From contig MPMN01000023.1 in the NCBI GenBank assembly GCA_002238525.1, forward strand, positions 1-40,599: a stretch of DNA of 40,599 nucleotides, given 5' to 3'. The notes under the pieces are model-generated. The model was not told where the DNA came from, ran no database searches, and was given only the letters and a program-made list of their open reading frames with translations. How positions within the stretch are numbered: position 1 is the first letter of the stretch; each line of letters begins with the position of its first letter. Below are positions 1-7,563 of the stretch, piece after piece. This stretch comes from Flavobacteriaceae bacterium bin25 (GTDB lineage Bacteria > Bacteroidota > Bacteroidia > Flavobacteriales > Flavobacteriaceae). Made by a program: the position numbers and the translations under genes.

Positions 1-18
1 AATTTATTTACAAATCAG

Positions 19-531
19 ATGGCACAGATCCATAAGCATACGATGGATTTCAATCGTGCTAAGGCAGAGTTAAGGGGTTTAGGTGTTTCTAATCTTTGTG
101 CTGATACGAAGTGGTATTTGGAATCCACACCGATTTTATTTGATATAGCGAGGGAGTTGGCATGTAGGGATGAGTTTCTTTTTCAGGTTGGCGACATAGT
201 TAGCGTAAAGGGGCAGTTCAGAATTGGCAGTATTGATGCTATCAATGATGGTATGGAGACGGAGTATTGTTTATTTGGAAAGGATGCCACTATATCATCA
301 ACTACCAAGCGTCTTGATTGGGCTGATGTTGGAAGCATTGTTTCCTTTGGTGTTCCGTTCAAGGTAGTTGGTAGGATTAGGCAGGAAAACGCTTATAGTT
401 TCAAATTGGAGAGTGTTGAGAAGGATGTTCAGGTTATCTGGGTTAATTGTCTTGGTTATGATTCTATGGGGGAAACTATGGTATTGGTAAAGCGGCGGTT
501 GGCGAAGAGAATGAGAAAACAAATAAAATAG
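19..531 (+). CDS. Hypothetical protein with two KVGD-type motifs; may begin upstream of the window
   Basis: I do not recognise this 170-residue protein as a known family. It carries the small motif that recurs through this region twice: FQVGDIVSV followed by an I..I strand (residues about 55-75), and DVGSIVSF followed by VVGRI (about 103-120). This suggests two small beta-barrel-like units in tandem. The frame is open from base 1, so the ATG at 19 may be internal. If the molecule is circular, the partial gene at the right end of the window (from 40441) runs into it in frame. The next gene starts 6 nt after its stop, so it belongs to the rightward small-gene operon. Function unknown. Confidence 0.7.
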   Translation: MAQIHKHTMDFNRAKAELRGLGVSNLCADTKWYLESTPILFDIARELACRDEFLFQVGDIVSVKGQFRIGSIDAINDGMETEYCLFGKDATISSTTKRLDWADVGSIVSFGVPFKVVGRIRQENAYSFKLESVEKDVQVIWVNCLGYDSMGETMVLVKRRLAKRMRKQIK

Positions 532-537
532 TACGAA

Positions 538-945
538 ATGACTAGTAAAAAGACAAGATATATTCCGAAGATAGTTTTGAATTTCAATTTTGACAAATCG
601 GATATAAGACATAAGGAATTAAAGGAAATCATTGAGAGGTATTTGGAAATTGAGGTTCGACAGAAGTTGGTGGTTATTTCAGAAACCTTTGACCTCAAAG
701 AGACATGTAGGATAGATTTTAATTTTACCATTGATACATATAGCTATAAGAATTTCGCAAGTAAAATATGGATTGATATAGATGTTAAGTCGTACGATAA
801 TTATGGGAGGGTAATCGTTCCATATCAGAACTTGATTGACATTGCGGATATTATGTGCAAGGAAGATTTGATACATACTATTTCCTTTGAATTTATGACG
901 CAGTTGTATAAGAATATAAAGCAATCAAAAGAGGTAAAACAATGA
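538..945 (+). CDS. Hypothetical protein
   Basis: A 135-residue protein of unknown function with no motif I recognise. It is rich in K, I, D and Y, and predicted alternating strands (for example FNFTIDTY and WIDIDVKSY) suggest a small alpha/beta fold. It starts with ATG 6 nt after the preceding stop, and its TGA overlaps the next ATG (ATGA), so it is translationally coupled within the operon. No signal peptide or membrane segment is visible. Confidence 0.7.
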   Translation: MTSKKTRYIPKIVLNFNFDKSDIRHKELKEIIERYLEIEVRQKLVVISETFDLKETCRIDFNFTIDTYSYKNFASKIWIDIDVKSYDNYGRVIVPYQNLIDIADIMCKEDLIHTISFEFMTQLYKNIKQSKEVKQ

Positions 946-1475
946 AACCAGAAGTAGCAAATTATTATACTTTGAAAAAAGTTGAGATAGGTTTTTATCG
1001 TTCAGATCTTAAAGTAAAAGATTTTGTTGGTATTGATTCACTTGGTAAATTAACTGACAAGGTAGAAAACATTGTCAAATTTGTTGAGGTATCTGGGAAG
1101 TTTGGTTACTATGAGGATATATTGGAATATCGCCATGTAACCAAAAAGGGGATTTATGTTGGGGACAAGGAGTGTGCTACTTATAGGGATGCTTATAAAT
1201 TACTATCTGATGGCAAGGATACCCCATACAAGAAAGATGAGTTCAAAGCATTTTTTGTGAAGAAGGATGTAGGTTGGAAATCTATTTTCATATCTGATTA
1301 TGTAGGTGTTGATGCGGATGGGTATGGGACCAATGATATTACATTGGTCGATAAGTTCATCAACTCTTATTATAATGGTCAAGGCGGTTACTATCGCAAG
1401 TACAAGCCTGGCGTTACCATTGAGGAAGTTGTTTTATTAAGGGTATGCGAAGACAATAAACAATCATTAAAGTAA
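942..1475 (+). CDS. Hypothetical protein, possible distant KVGD-group member
   Basis: A 177-residue protein of unknown function. Residues about 23-35 read SDLKVKDFVGI, which resembles the DLKVGD-hydrophobic signature of its neighbours but with K in place of G, so membership of that group is only tentative. It is rich in Y and K, with no membrane segment. The ATG overlaps the previous stop by 4 nt, supporting translation as part of one operon. Confidence 0.68.
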   Translation: MKPEVANYYTLKKVEIGFYRSDLKVKDFVGIDSLGKLTDKVENIVKFVEVSGKFGYYEDILEYRHVTKKGIYVGDKECATYRDAYKLLSDGKDTPYKKDEFKAFFVKKDVGWKSIFISDYVGVDADGYGTNDITLVDKFINSYYNGQGGYYRKYKPGVTIEEVVLLRVCEDNKQSLK

Positions 1476-1493
1476 AAACTAAAAATAATTATT

Positions 1494-1697
1494 ATGACAA
1501 AAAATTATCAAGCAGATAGGGTATTACCATCAGATCTAAAAGTTGGCGATACTATTTTGGTATTGGGGTGGGAAGCATCTATAATCTATATTGAGGATAT
1601 TAAAAATTTATGGATTTTTAAGGTTCAGGATTACCATACGAAAGAGGTAACGACTATTGTGAGGTATCCTCATGAGTATATTCCAATGATGAAATGA
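1494..1697 (+). CDS. Small KVGD-family protein
   Basis: A 67-residue protein of unknown function and one of the clearest KVGD-group members. It reads DLKVGDTILVLGW, then I.YIEDIKNLWIF, then a DYHTKE..TIVRYP end. It is a close paralogue of the protein at 6780-6998, which shares the order DLKVGD-I-LV, I.IEETKKLWVF, DF.TKES.TLVRYP. The pattern of short strands around a Gly-Asp turn suggests a small SH3-like barrel; this is inference from sequence pattern only. The start ATG follows an A-rich leader, as is usual in Bacteroidetes. Confidence 0.78.
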   Translation: MTKNYQADRVLPSDLKVGDTILVLGWEASIIYIEDIKNLWIFKVQDYHTKEVTTIVRYPHEYIPMMK

Positions 1698-1723
1698 TTA
1701 TAAACACAAAATTTTAAACTAAC

Positions 1724-2017
1724 ATGAGCAATTTTAAACCGAAACAAATAACGAAACAAATAACCGAAACCAATACCAAGATACGAGAGGCTAAGGACCT
1801 GGAAGTAGGAGACTGGTTTATTTTTGGTTGGGAAACTGAAAGTAGGTACAAGGTAGACAAGATCCAAATAATTAAGGGTATTGTCAAAATAACCCTTGAA
1901 CATTGTAGCGGTGCTATTAGCAATTACCATTACAAGACAAGTGCGAGAGTAACTATTATACCCCGCAGGACGCATAGTTGGGGAGTCGGTGCTACTAACC
2001 TATATTTTCACTTTTAA
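1724..2017 (+). CDS. Small KVGD-family protein
   Basis: A 97-residue protein of unknown function. After a polar lysine/threonine-rich N-terminus (about 25 residues) comes DLEVGDWFIFGWE, then YKVDKIQI and IVKITLEH, matching the turn-strand-strand order of the group. It lies between two other members of the family. The 4 nt between its stop and the next ATG (at 2022) suggest coupled translation. Confidence 0.75.
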   Translation: MSNFKPKQITKQITETNTKIREAKDLEVGDWFIFGWETESRYKVDKIQIIKGIVKITLEHCSGAISNYHYKTSARVTIIPRRTHSWGVGATNLYFHF

Positions 2018-2021
2018 ACCA

Positions 2022-2549
2022 ATGAGACTAGAGCATAAATTACTACTATCCCCCACCTCTATATCGGTGGGGGACTGGATCAAGAACCCAAAAGTCCCTG
2101 AACAAGCCAAACCCAAAACGGAGGGTACCGACTACTGGGTTGAGGTAACTAAGATAAGAATAGATGCAGAAAACTACCGAATCTATATACATAACGGAGA
2201 GGGCGATGAAGTATCAAGCCTATACCACCAAGATAGCCTGATAGAGGTGTTCTACAAGACGATCCAGACGGTATATAAACTACAAGAGAGCGATGCCGGT
2301 GAATTCGTCTACCAGATAGACTACAACAGGTCTGAATTCTATAATCAATTCGTCAAGTTAAAAGAGTTGAAGTCGAGGGTTCAAATTAAAGGCTATCCTG
2401 ATATAGTCCTATCCGATCTATTTTTAGTCCGATACGAACCGAGAGGACGGGCGTTCCGAGAGGCTGAAATATATAGGGTAGAATTTGGGCAGTATAAGCC
2501 CTTTGATATCGAGTCTATATGGTCAATAGATCAAATACGAAAGACATGA
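2022..2549 (+). CDS. KVGD-family protein, longer form
   Basis: A 175-residue protein of unknown function. I place the start at the ATG at 2022 rather than an upstream in-frame ATG at 1989 that would overlap the previous gene by 29 nt. The N-terminal part contains SISVGDWIKNP followed by YWVEVTKIRI and YRIYIHNGEGDEV, the family pattern with a longer loop. The C-terminal 90 residues (for example DIVLSDLFLVRYE) may hold a second degenerate unit. The TGA overlaps the following ATG (ATGA at 2546). Confidence 0.72.
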   Translation: MRLEHKLLLSPTSISVGDWIKNPKVPEQAKPKTEGTDYWVEVTKIRIDAENYRIYIHNGEGDEVSSLYHQDSLIEVFYKTIQTVYKLQESDAGEFVYQIDYNRSEFYNQFVKLKELKSRVQIKGYPDIVLSDLFLVRYEPRGRAFREAEIYRVEFGQYKPFDIESIWSIDQIRKT

Positions 2550-3055
2550 GTGAGATATATACTAAGGAGAGCCAGCTGGTACATAGCCACGAGAAAGTCA
2601 ATAAGAGGGCTAGACAGGTACTGACAGGCGATGTGGTTAAGACGAACTACGGGTATGAGATTGTCGAGCGTATTACCCGCAGACAGACGGATAAAGACAC
2701 TCCTATCTATATAGACATAGAGACCAAGCATGTTACCCAAACATACCAACTGAACAAGACATTAGAGGTCTACCAACCCTTCCATGAGTGTACTGAATGG
2801 GTAAAGACAGAAGCTAAGGACCTAGCTATGGGGGATAGATTCCTAAGGGAAGATTTTTGCCAAAGAACGAAAGAAAACAAGAATTTTGAATACACTATCC
2901 TAAGCGTAAAGGATTATGCTGATGGCGAGTACATTGTTTTTAAAGTGAGACGCTACGATATAGGCGAGACGATAACCACTGACAATTTAGACGACCTATA
3001 CCTGAATACAAGACTGACAGTACACCCGAACGAACAATTACCAACATTACAATAA
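2546..3055 (+). CDS. KVGD-family protein with two motif copies
   Basis: A 169-residue protein of unknown function. The ATG at 2546 overlaps the preceding stop as ATGA, which I prefer to an in-frame ATG at 2519. Two motif copies are visible: VLTGDVVKTNYGYEIVERI near the N-terminus, and DLAMGDRFL followed by YTILSVKDY in the C-terminal half. Duplicate units inside one chain, as in the protein at 19-531, suggest that the unit is an independently folding module. Confidence 0.72.
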   Translation: MSEIYTKESQLVHSHEKVNKRARQVLTGDVVKTNYGYEIVERITRRQTDKDTPIYIDIETKHVTQTYQLNKTLEVYQPFHECTEWVKTEAKDLAMGDRFLREDFCQRTKENKNFEYTILSVKDYADGEYIVFKVRRYDIGETITTDNLDDLYLNTRLTVHPNEQLPTLQ

Positions 3056-3071
3056 TTACAAGCAGAGCATA

Positions 3072-3905
3072 GTGAATAACATAACCGATAACAAACATAT
3101 AAGTTATAGTCAATTCAGGATTTGGAATACTTGTCGTCGACAATGGTGGATGACCTATGTGGATAAGTTAGGTGGTTATGAGGCTAATATCTATGGCACA
3201 TTTGGGCAGACTGTCCATGAGGTGATCCAGTACCAGATAAAAAATGGTCGTAAGCATCAGAAAGGCGAGTTCAAATCTTGGTTCGATATGATCTACAAAC
3301 AAAACAAGGAACAGGATGATAGATTGAGCATCAGTGATAATCAGTTGGCAGAGTGGAGTGAGATTGGGGAGAAGCATATAGAAGCATTTAATAAACGAAA
3401 GGATTTATTGCGTGGGGATTTTATTGAAAGCGAGTATTCATTATATACCCCAATAAATCGTGTCAGCAGTATCCATTTCAAGGGTTTTATTGATTTGTTG
3501 TATTTAACCCCTGATGGGGATAGATTGACTATCTACGATATAAAGACCAGTAGTAGGGGTTGGGGTCCAGCCGAGAAGTCAAAGGGCTACGAGCAGCTGG
3601 CATTATATGCTTATTATTTGAGGTCTCAAACCAAAACAAAGAAGCCGATACGGGTAGGTTTTATCATATTCAACCGCAAGAAGCCGAATGATGTTGATGC
3701 CACTTTGACGGAGCATTTTGAACTTGGCTATAAAGCATCCGCATTAAGATTAACCCAATTTGTTCAATCCGTATATGACAGGGAAGGCAACCCTATTGCG
3801 GATAAGATATATGCCAATCCAAGTAACCAGAACTGCCGATTTTGTCCGTACAGGAATGATGGACAATGTGAGCAGTCTTATTTTCTAAGATCTAATAATA
3901 ATTAA
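3072..3905 (+). CDS. RecB/Cas4-like PD-(D/E)XK exonuclease with Fe-S cysteines
   Basis: A 277-residue nuclease of the PD-(D/E)XK superfamily (RecB/AddB/Cas4 type). In order: SYSQFRIWNTC (C21), a conserved H49 in GQTVHEV, E119/E121, the catalytic pair D141 (GFIDLL) and D156-x-K158 (YDIKTS), the RecB-family QLALYAYY motif (Q175, Y179), and a C-terminal C255-x2-C258 with C266. C21 plus the three C-terminal cysteines are the four ligands that hold a 4Fe-4S cluster in AddB and Cas4 proteins. It starts at GTG. It probably resects DNA ends during phage recombination or replication, and the adjacent putative ssDNA-binding protein fits that role. No helicase domain is fused to it. Confidence 0.88.
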   Translation: MNNITDNKHISYSQFRIWNTCRRQWWMTYVDKLGGYEANIYGTFGQTVHEVIQYQIKNGRKHQKGEFKSWFDMIYKQNKEQDDRLSISDNQLAEWSEIGEKHIEAFNKRKDLLRGDFIESEYSLYTPINRVSSIHFKGFIDLLYLTPDGDRLTIYDIKTSSRGWGPAEKSKGYEQLALYAYYLRSQTKTKKPIRVGFIIFNRKKPNDVDATLTEHFELGYKASALRLTQFVQSVYDREGNPIADKIYANPSNQNCRFCPYRNDGQCEQSYFLRSNNN

Positions 3906-3919
3906 TATATACAAAAATT

Positions 3920-4741
3920 ATGAATCAACCAGTACAACAACCGGTACAACAACCAGTACAACAACCGGTACAACAACCAGTACAACAACCAGTACAACAA
4001 CCAGTACAACAACCGGTACAACAACCAGTACAACAAAAACCAGCTGAGTACTACTTGGAATGGAAGTCCAAGCAAAATTGTTTTACCTTTTGGCATACCC
4101 AGCAAAGGATAAACAAAACGAAAGCACTTCCGTACCGAGTGCAAATTATCGCATACAGATATACCTTAAAGGGTTATGATCGGGGGCATGGGGCAGCTCT
4201 TTATAGCAATGATGTTAAGAGTTTGAAGGAACCTTTTTTATTGAAGCGTTTTCCCAATAAAAAAAATGGGGAGCAGTATTCTACAACTATTGAGGTTATT
4301 GATAACTATTTGGAGTGGAAAAAAGTAAAGAGGCCAGCTAATTTGTATGCTGTATTGTATGTTGTCGATGAGTACAACATTACAAATGCTTTGTTGTTTA
4401 CAGGTAAGGCATTTGGGTACATTAAGGCTTATCGAGAGAAGCAGCGTCCTAATTTTGAGGGAGTTTGTTTGCAGAGTGTCGTGGAGCAAACTGCTTATGG
4501 AAACAACTATTATGTTGATTTTGTTCCTGACCCTGGATATCATAACCAATATATCAATGTTCAGACAGAATGGCAGAGGTTAGAATCTTTGTGGGGCGAG
4601 TATGCCAACAAGACGAGAGATGCTATAAACTATCATCGTCAATCTTTGGGGAATCAAAATAGGGATGTTGGTGTTCCTCCTTCGATACAACAAAGCCCAG
4701 CACCTAAGAACCCACCGGCAAAACCTGATAATCCATTTTAA
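3920..4741 (+). CDS. Putative ssDNA-binding protein with QPVQ repeat N-terminus
   Basis: A 273-residue protein. The first 38 residues are nine tandem QPVQ units encoded by a 12-bp repeat. A globular middle follows (residues about 42-235, for example YRVQIIAYRYTLKGY and NLYAVLYVVDEYNI), then a proline-rich linker and the C-terminal tip KPDNPF. Bacterial and phage ssDNA-binding proteins end in a similar acidic or polar tail closed by PF, used to recruit partners. With a RecB-type nuclease directly upstream, I infer an ssDNA-binding or recombination-mediator role. The core does not match an OB-fold family I can name, so the call rests on tail and context. Confidence 0.5.
   Translation: MNQPVQQPVQQPVQQPVQQPVQQPVQQPVQQPVQQPVQQKPAEYYLEWKSKQNCFTFWHTQQRINKTKALPYRVQIIAYRYTLKGYDRGHGAALYSNDVKSLKEPFLLKRFPNKKNGEQYSTTIEVIDNYLEWKKVKRPANLYAVLYVVDEYNITNALLFTGKAFGYIKAYREKQRPNFEGVCLQSVVEQTAYGNNYYVDFVPDPGYHNQYINVQTEWQRLESLWGEYANKTRDAINYHRQSLGNQNRDVGVPPSIQQSPAPKNPPAKPDNPF
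3926..4033 (+). repeat. Nine tandem 12-bp repeats inside the coding region
   Basis: The unit is CAACCRGTACAA, nine perfect copies except for a silent A/G change in the proline codon (A,G,A,G,A,A,A,G,A). It encodes (QPVQ)9. The silent pattern shows that copies are not all recent duplicates. Such an array is expected to change copy number by slippage. Confidence 0.95.
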
Positions 4742-4743
4742 AT

Positions 4744-4920
4744 ATGAGAATGATACCAGAAAATAAAATCCATAAAACGACAAAAGGTTTTAGATTAAGC
4801 CAATATGCTATTGACAACTTAAATTTTTTAGTTTTCAATACCGGTAAAACAAAGAGTGATATTGTAAGTGAGTTAATCAATGAGAAGGTAGAGGAATTGA
4901 AAAGTGATGAGCATTTATAA
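4744..4920 (+). CDS. Small ribbon-helix-helix-like protein
   Basis: A 58-residue protein starting 2 nt after the previous stop. The pattern TKGFRLSQYAIDNL (strand, then helix), a turn NTGKTKSD, and IVSELINEKVEEL (second helix) is typical of ribbon-helix-helix (Arc/CopG-like) DNA-binding proteins. A role as a phage transcriptional regulator is likely but unproven. Its stop overlaps the next gene's start region by about 14 nt. Confidence 0.65.
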   Translation: MRMIPENKIHKTTKGFRLSQYAIDNLNFLVFNTGKTKSDIVSELINEKVEELKSDEHL

Positions 4921-5170
4921 GCTCAAAATGAAGGCAATGTCAAAAAAAATAAGAGAACAATTACAAGACAGGTATATAGATATCCATAATATGTATATAC
5001 ACTTTGAGGAGTATTTTAAAAGTGATGATTGTAATTTAAGTACATGCGTGGATTATACTTTTATTTGTAATTACCTAAGAGGACAAATTGAAACTTATGG
5101 AAAAACAATAGAATATAATAAAGCACTAAAACCAAAGAATGAAAGATCCAAAAAAGAAATTAGCAAGTGA
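4907..5170 (+). CDS. Hypothetical protein
   Basis: An 87-residue, lysine-rich and probably helical protein (YKLKMKAMSKKIREQLQ and a later LRGQIETYGKTIEYNKA). Start choice is between GTG at 4904 and ATG at 4907; I use ATG. It overlaps the ribbon-helix-helix gene upstream and the KVGD gene downstream (from 5139), so it sits in a dense coupled array. Function unknown. Confidence 0.6.
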   Translation: MSIYKLKMKAMSKKIREQLQDRYIDIHNMYIHFEEYFKSDDCNLSTCVDYTFICNYLRGQIETYGKTIEYNKALKPKNERSKKEISK

Positions 5171-5357
5171 GGTTAAAGTAGGTGATGTAATATCTATTTC
5201 CAGGTATTATAAAGTGTCTAAAATAAAACCACTTATATTCAGATATGTTGATGTTCATAAACCAGGTCTTCCACACGGATTTACCTTTGAATTTACAGAT
5301 GGTTCAGATGAATTTTATGAACCAGATGAAAAAGTAAAAATTGCTACCGATGAATAA
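5139..5357 (+). CDS. Small KVGD-family protein
   Basis: A 72-residue protein of unknown function with SEVKVGDVISISRYYKVSKIKPL at its start (motif at about residues 13-20) and a C-terminal FTFEFTDGS.EFYEPDE. It fits the family order of KVGD turn, strand, I..I strand and closing strand. It starts 32 nt inside the previous gene. Confidence 0.75.
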   Translation: MKDPKKKLASEVKVGDVISISRYYKVSKIKPLIFRYVDVHKPGLPHGFTFEFTDGSDEFYEPDEKVKIATDE

Positions 5358-5619
5358 TAAATCAATACCGATATTTATTGAGAAAGAAGCCCAGGAAGTC
5401 TATGTAACGGACATTTTTATTTATTATGGTAGTTTTTGCGAGGTTTTATATGTGAAAGAGGTAATTGGCGAGGCATTAGAATTTGAATTGCTTTTACTTA
5501 CCAAATCATCAACATTGGAGAGTTTTAAACATTTAAGCGTGGATCAATTAATTCACTCTAATAGGGTTCATAAAGTTTTTAACAAGAAAGACAAGTTATA
5601 TGTTTTTAGATATGAATAA
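5350..5619 (+). CDS. Hypothetical protein, probable degenerate KVGD-family member
   Basis: An 89-residue protein. The ATG at 5350 overlaps the previous stop by 8 nt; a TTG at 5341 is also in frame. The segment EVYVTDIFIYYGSF followed by VLYVKEVIGEALEFELLLL keeps the spacing of the family (turn, strand, connecting strand, long strand) but has T-D instead of G-D. I infer a divergent paralogue. Function unknown. Confidence 0.6.
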   Translation: MNNKSIPIFIEKEAQEVYVTDIFIYYGSFCEVLYVKEVIGEALEFELLLLTKSSTLESFKHLSVDQLIHSNRVHKVFNKKDKLYVFRYE

Positions 5620-5815
5620 TACAGACAGGAGGGATGTATTGATAATGCGATTAAATAGGTTGCGTGATGATTATTATTTATTATATAGTCGTCGTATTAG
5701 TGCTGTGAGTTCATCTGCGAGGGATAGCATAATTTTATTGCAGGATAAAGTTAGAGATGAAATAACTGATATTTATAATGAGTTAGAGAGAACTACTGAA
5801 ATAGACAAGACATGA
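5612..5815 (+). CDS. Hypothetical small helical protein
   Basis: A 67-residue protein when started at the ATG at 5612, which overlaps the previous stop; an in-frame ATG at 5600 is possible. The composition (RLNRLRDDYYLLYSRR, then DKVRDEITDIYNEL) suggests two amphipathic helices, possibly a coiled coil. The following gene begins within its stop codon (ATGA at 5812). Function unknown. Confidence 0.6.
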   Translation: MNNTDRRDVLIMRLNRLRDDYYLLYSRRISAVSSSARDSIILLQDKVRDEITDIYNELERTTEIDKT

Positions 5816-6081
5816 AAGAGAAAAGAAAAGAAGCACAAAAACTTAGATTAGATGACTGGATCATGGTCTATTTTGATAAATATGGAGTAGCATATGGTTT
5901 TCCTCCCTCTGTTATAGAAAGGTTTGGTTATTTACGGATTACTGGCATTTCAAGGTCAGGAAAAAACCCTGATATGGTAGAAATTATTGTCAGCAGTGAT
6001 AAAAAAGAACATACTTTTATGCTATGTTGTGATTACAAGAAATCTTATACCAGAAAAAGTGTATTGAATGATTTTTTTTAA
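5812..6081 (+). CDS. Small KVGD-family protein, variant turn
   Basis: An 89-residue protein of unknown function. Residues about 8-20 read QKLRLDDWIMVYF, matching the family signature with L-D-D in the turn, followed after a longer loop by YLRITGISRSG and MVEIIVSS. It starts in ATGA overlap with the upstream gene. Confidence 0.68.
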   Translation: MKEKRKEAQKLRLDDWIMVYFDKYGVAYGFPPSVIERFGYLRITGISRSGKNPDMVEIIVSSDKKEHTFMLCCDYKKSYTRKSVLNDFF

Positions 6082-6105
6082 TAATGAACCAAAAAGAAGT
6101 AAAAG

Positions 6106-6357
6106 GTGGATTGGAAAGAGCAAAGGGAAAAAGAAATTGATGATTCTGTCCGTGAAAAGGAACGAGATATGCGGAACGAATTGAGGTATTTGCAAGACAA
6201 GGATTGTGGTAAAAAGGAGGAAAAATCGTTTTGGCTATATAACATGAAATTCACTTATCCGCTGGATCAGGATGACTGGTACAAAATAGAAATGGAAAGG
6301 AAAGAGGAGCAAAGGGATAGGGAATTTTGGAATAGAAGATTAGGAAATGAAATATAA
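6106..6357 (+). CDS. Hypothetical charged helical protein
   Basis: An 83-residue protein extremely rich in E, R, K and D (KEQREKEIDDSVREKERD; ERKEEQRDREFWNRR), likely a long charged helix or coiled coil. It starts at GTG. An ATG at 6084 lies in another frame and closes after 18 codons, so it is not the start. Function unknown. Confidence 0.55.
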   Translation: MDWKEQREKEIDDSVREKERDMRNELRYLQDKDCGKKEEKSFWLYNMKFTYPLDQDDWYKIEMERKEEQRDREFWNRRLGNEI

Positions 6358-6377
6358 TAACAATTTAATATGTACGG

Positions 6378-6650
6378 ATGAGCACGAGTTATTTTAATGT
6401 AAAGAGGGGTAATTGTGTTGTTCCTGGCACTGATGTTAAGGTTGGCGATTACATAGGCATAGCCCATGATGACCATGAGGAAGTTTGTTATTTAGCCGTT
6501 AGGTTGAAGCATTTAGAGGAATTTGTTCGGGTAAATGGTTTGTTAAATGATAGTATAGGATGTCGTGTATCTTTTGTGAGTTCTAAGGGTCCGAACGCAT
6601 TGTATTTGGGTGTTCATAAGGAGATAATAGTTTTAAAAGATGGTAAATAA
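6378..6650 (+). CDS. Small KVGD-family protein
   Basis: A 90-residue protein of unknown function with TDVKVGDYIGIAHD at residues about 18-31 and later VSFVSSKG and EIIVLKDG strands. The extra N-terminal segment (SYFNVKRGNCVVPG) may form one more strand. It starts at ATG after an A/T-rich leader. Confidence 0.75.
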   Translation: MSTSYFNVKRGNCVVPGTDVKVGDYIGIAHDDHEEVCYLAVRLKHLEEFVRVNGLLNDSIGCRVSFVSSKGPNALYLGVHKEIIVLKDGK

Positions 6651-6664
6651 AACAAAGGAAATAA

Positions 6665-6796
6665 ATGAGCAGGGCTAAAATGTATAAATCAAAGGCTAGT
6701 GTTGTAGCGTTTGATATGTGGAAAATGATAAGTTCCAATCGCAGTGGAAATGTCGGTAAAATAAAAACAAAAAAGAATTATGAGAAATCTAAATAA
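6665..6796 (+). CDS. Possible small basic protein
   Basis: A 43-residue reading frame starting with ATG 14 nt after the previous stop and ending 17 nt inside the next gene, the same overlapping style as its neighbours. It is strongly basic (many K and R, including VGKIKTKKNYEKSK). No family recognised; it could be a chance frame, so confidence is modest. Confidence 0.4.
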   Translation: MSRAKMYKSKASVVAFDMWKMISSNRSGNVGKIKTKKNYEKSK

Positions 6797-6998
6797 GAAG
6801 TTACCAAATGATGCTGAATTGAGGTATCCCGCAGATCTGAAAGTTGGTGATATTATTTTAGTGTGGAGTAAACAATCTAAAATAATCAGTATTGAAGAGA
6901 CCAAAAAGTTATGGGTTTTTGATATTGAAGATTTCGATACGAAAGAGTCTGCTACCCTTGTTAGATACCCTGACGAGGTTGTTGTGGTTAAAAAATGA
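6780..6998 (+). CDS. Small KVGD-family protein
   Basis: A 72-residue protein of unknown function and the close paralogue of the product of 1494-1697. It has DLKVGDIILVWSKQSK, then ISIEETKKLWVFDIEDF, then TLVRYPDEVVVV. The two genes lie over 5 kb apart and differ mostly at the ends, which points to an old duplication within the operon. It is followed by a TGATTATATTAAA element and a virion-type gene. Confidence 0.8.
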   Translation: MRNLNKKLPNDAELRYPADLKVGDIILVWSKQSKIISIEETKKLWVFDIEDFDTKESATLVRYPDEVVVVKK

Positions 6999-7008
6999 TT
7001 ATATTAAA
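6996..7008 (+). promoter_or_regulatory. TGATTATATTAAA element, candidate late-gene control site
   Basis: The same 13-mer occurs at 13952-13964. In both places its end lies exactly 14 nt before an ATG of a virion-type gene. Related copies precede the genes at 14953 and 36741. It differs from the TAnnTTTG boxes seen elsewhere. Confidence 0.4.
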
Positions 7009-7021
7009 GTAAATATAAGCA

Positions 7022-7540
7022 ATGCCAACACGAGGAAAATTTAAATTTGATGTAAAGAAAGCCCAGAAGCGTTTGGATGATATTCAGTCAAAAACGCCAT
7101 CGGTATTTTCTGATGTTGTTAAGACTATTGGCGATGATTTTGTCAAGAGGGTAAAGGAGCGTATGCCATACAAACAGGGGGCATTGTATCAGGGTTTGCA
7201 TAGCAAATTTGAGGGCGACAAATACACTGCTTGGATTCGTGCAATGCAATCGGAGAGGCAGGAGATTCTATGGAAGCGTGGTGTTGGTGCAGTTCCCCCA
7301 CCTTTCACATTTAGAAATAATCCTTTGGGTTCTGATTGGGAGTTCGGTTATTTAGTTGATGCTGGGGGTGCAGTAATTCCTTTGGATAGGCGCGGTCCTG
7401 GTGGCAGGTATTTTTATAGGGATGTAAAGGCACCTAATGCACAGGGTTTCTTTTCGGATACCGTTGATGAGGTAAAGCGTGATTGGACTGATGAGAAAAG
7501 ATTGGAATCGCAGACAAAGTATAGTGATTGGTTGGACTAA
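7022..7540 (+). CDS. HK97 gp10-like head-tail or tail completion protein
   Basis: A 172-residue protein resembling the HK97 gp10 group of neck/tail completion proteins. It has an N-terminal helical region FSDVVKTIGDDFVKRVKERMP, then a G.LYQGLHSKF strand region, a central segment with GYLVDAGGA and a G.RYFYRDVKAP loop, and a C-terminal helix GFFSDTVDEVKRDW. Such genes normally sit between the capsid/connector genes and the tail-tube gene; here it lies more than 2 kb upstream of the protease inside the small-gene operon, with its own candidate control element. The family call is by pattern, not by alignment. Confidence 0.6.
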   Translation: MPTRGKFKFDVKKAQKRLDDIQSKTPSVFSDVVKTIGDDFVKRVKERMPYKQGALYQGLHSKFEGDKYTAWIRAMQSERQEILWKRGVGAVPPPFTFRNNPLGSDWEFGYLVDAGGAVIPLDRRGPGGRYFYRDVKAPNAQGFFSDTVDEVKRDWTDEKRLESQTKYSDWLD

Positions 7541-7563
7541 GGTGGCATTTAAAAAGGATTTAG

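Noticed and set aside
1989-2021. Upstream start for the gene ending at 2549
   Set aside because: It would overlap the preceding gene by 29 nt and add an unrelated hydrophobic segment; the ATG at 2022 fits the spacing of the operon.
3926-4033. Regular short repeats that might be a CRISPR array
   Set aside because: The 12-bp units are contiguous without spacers and stay in frame as QPVQ codons.
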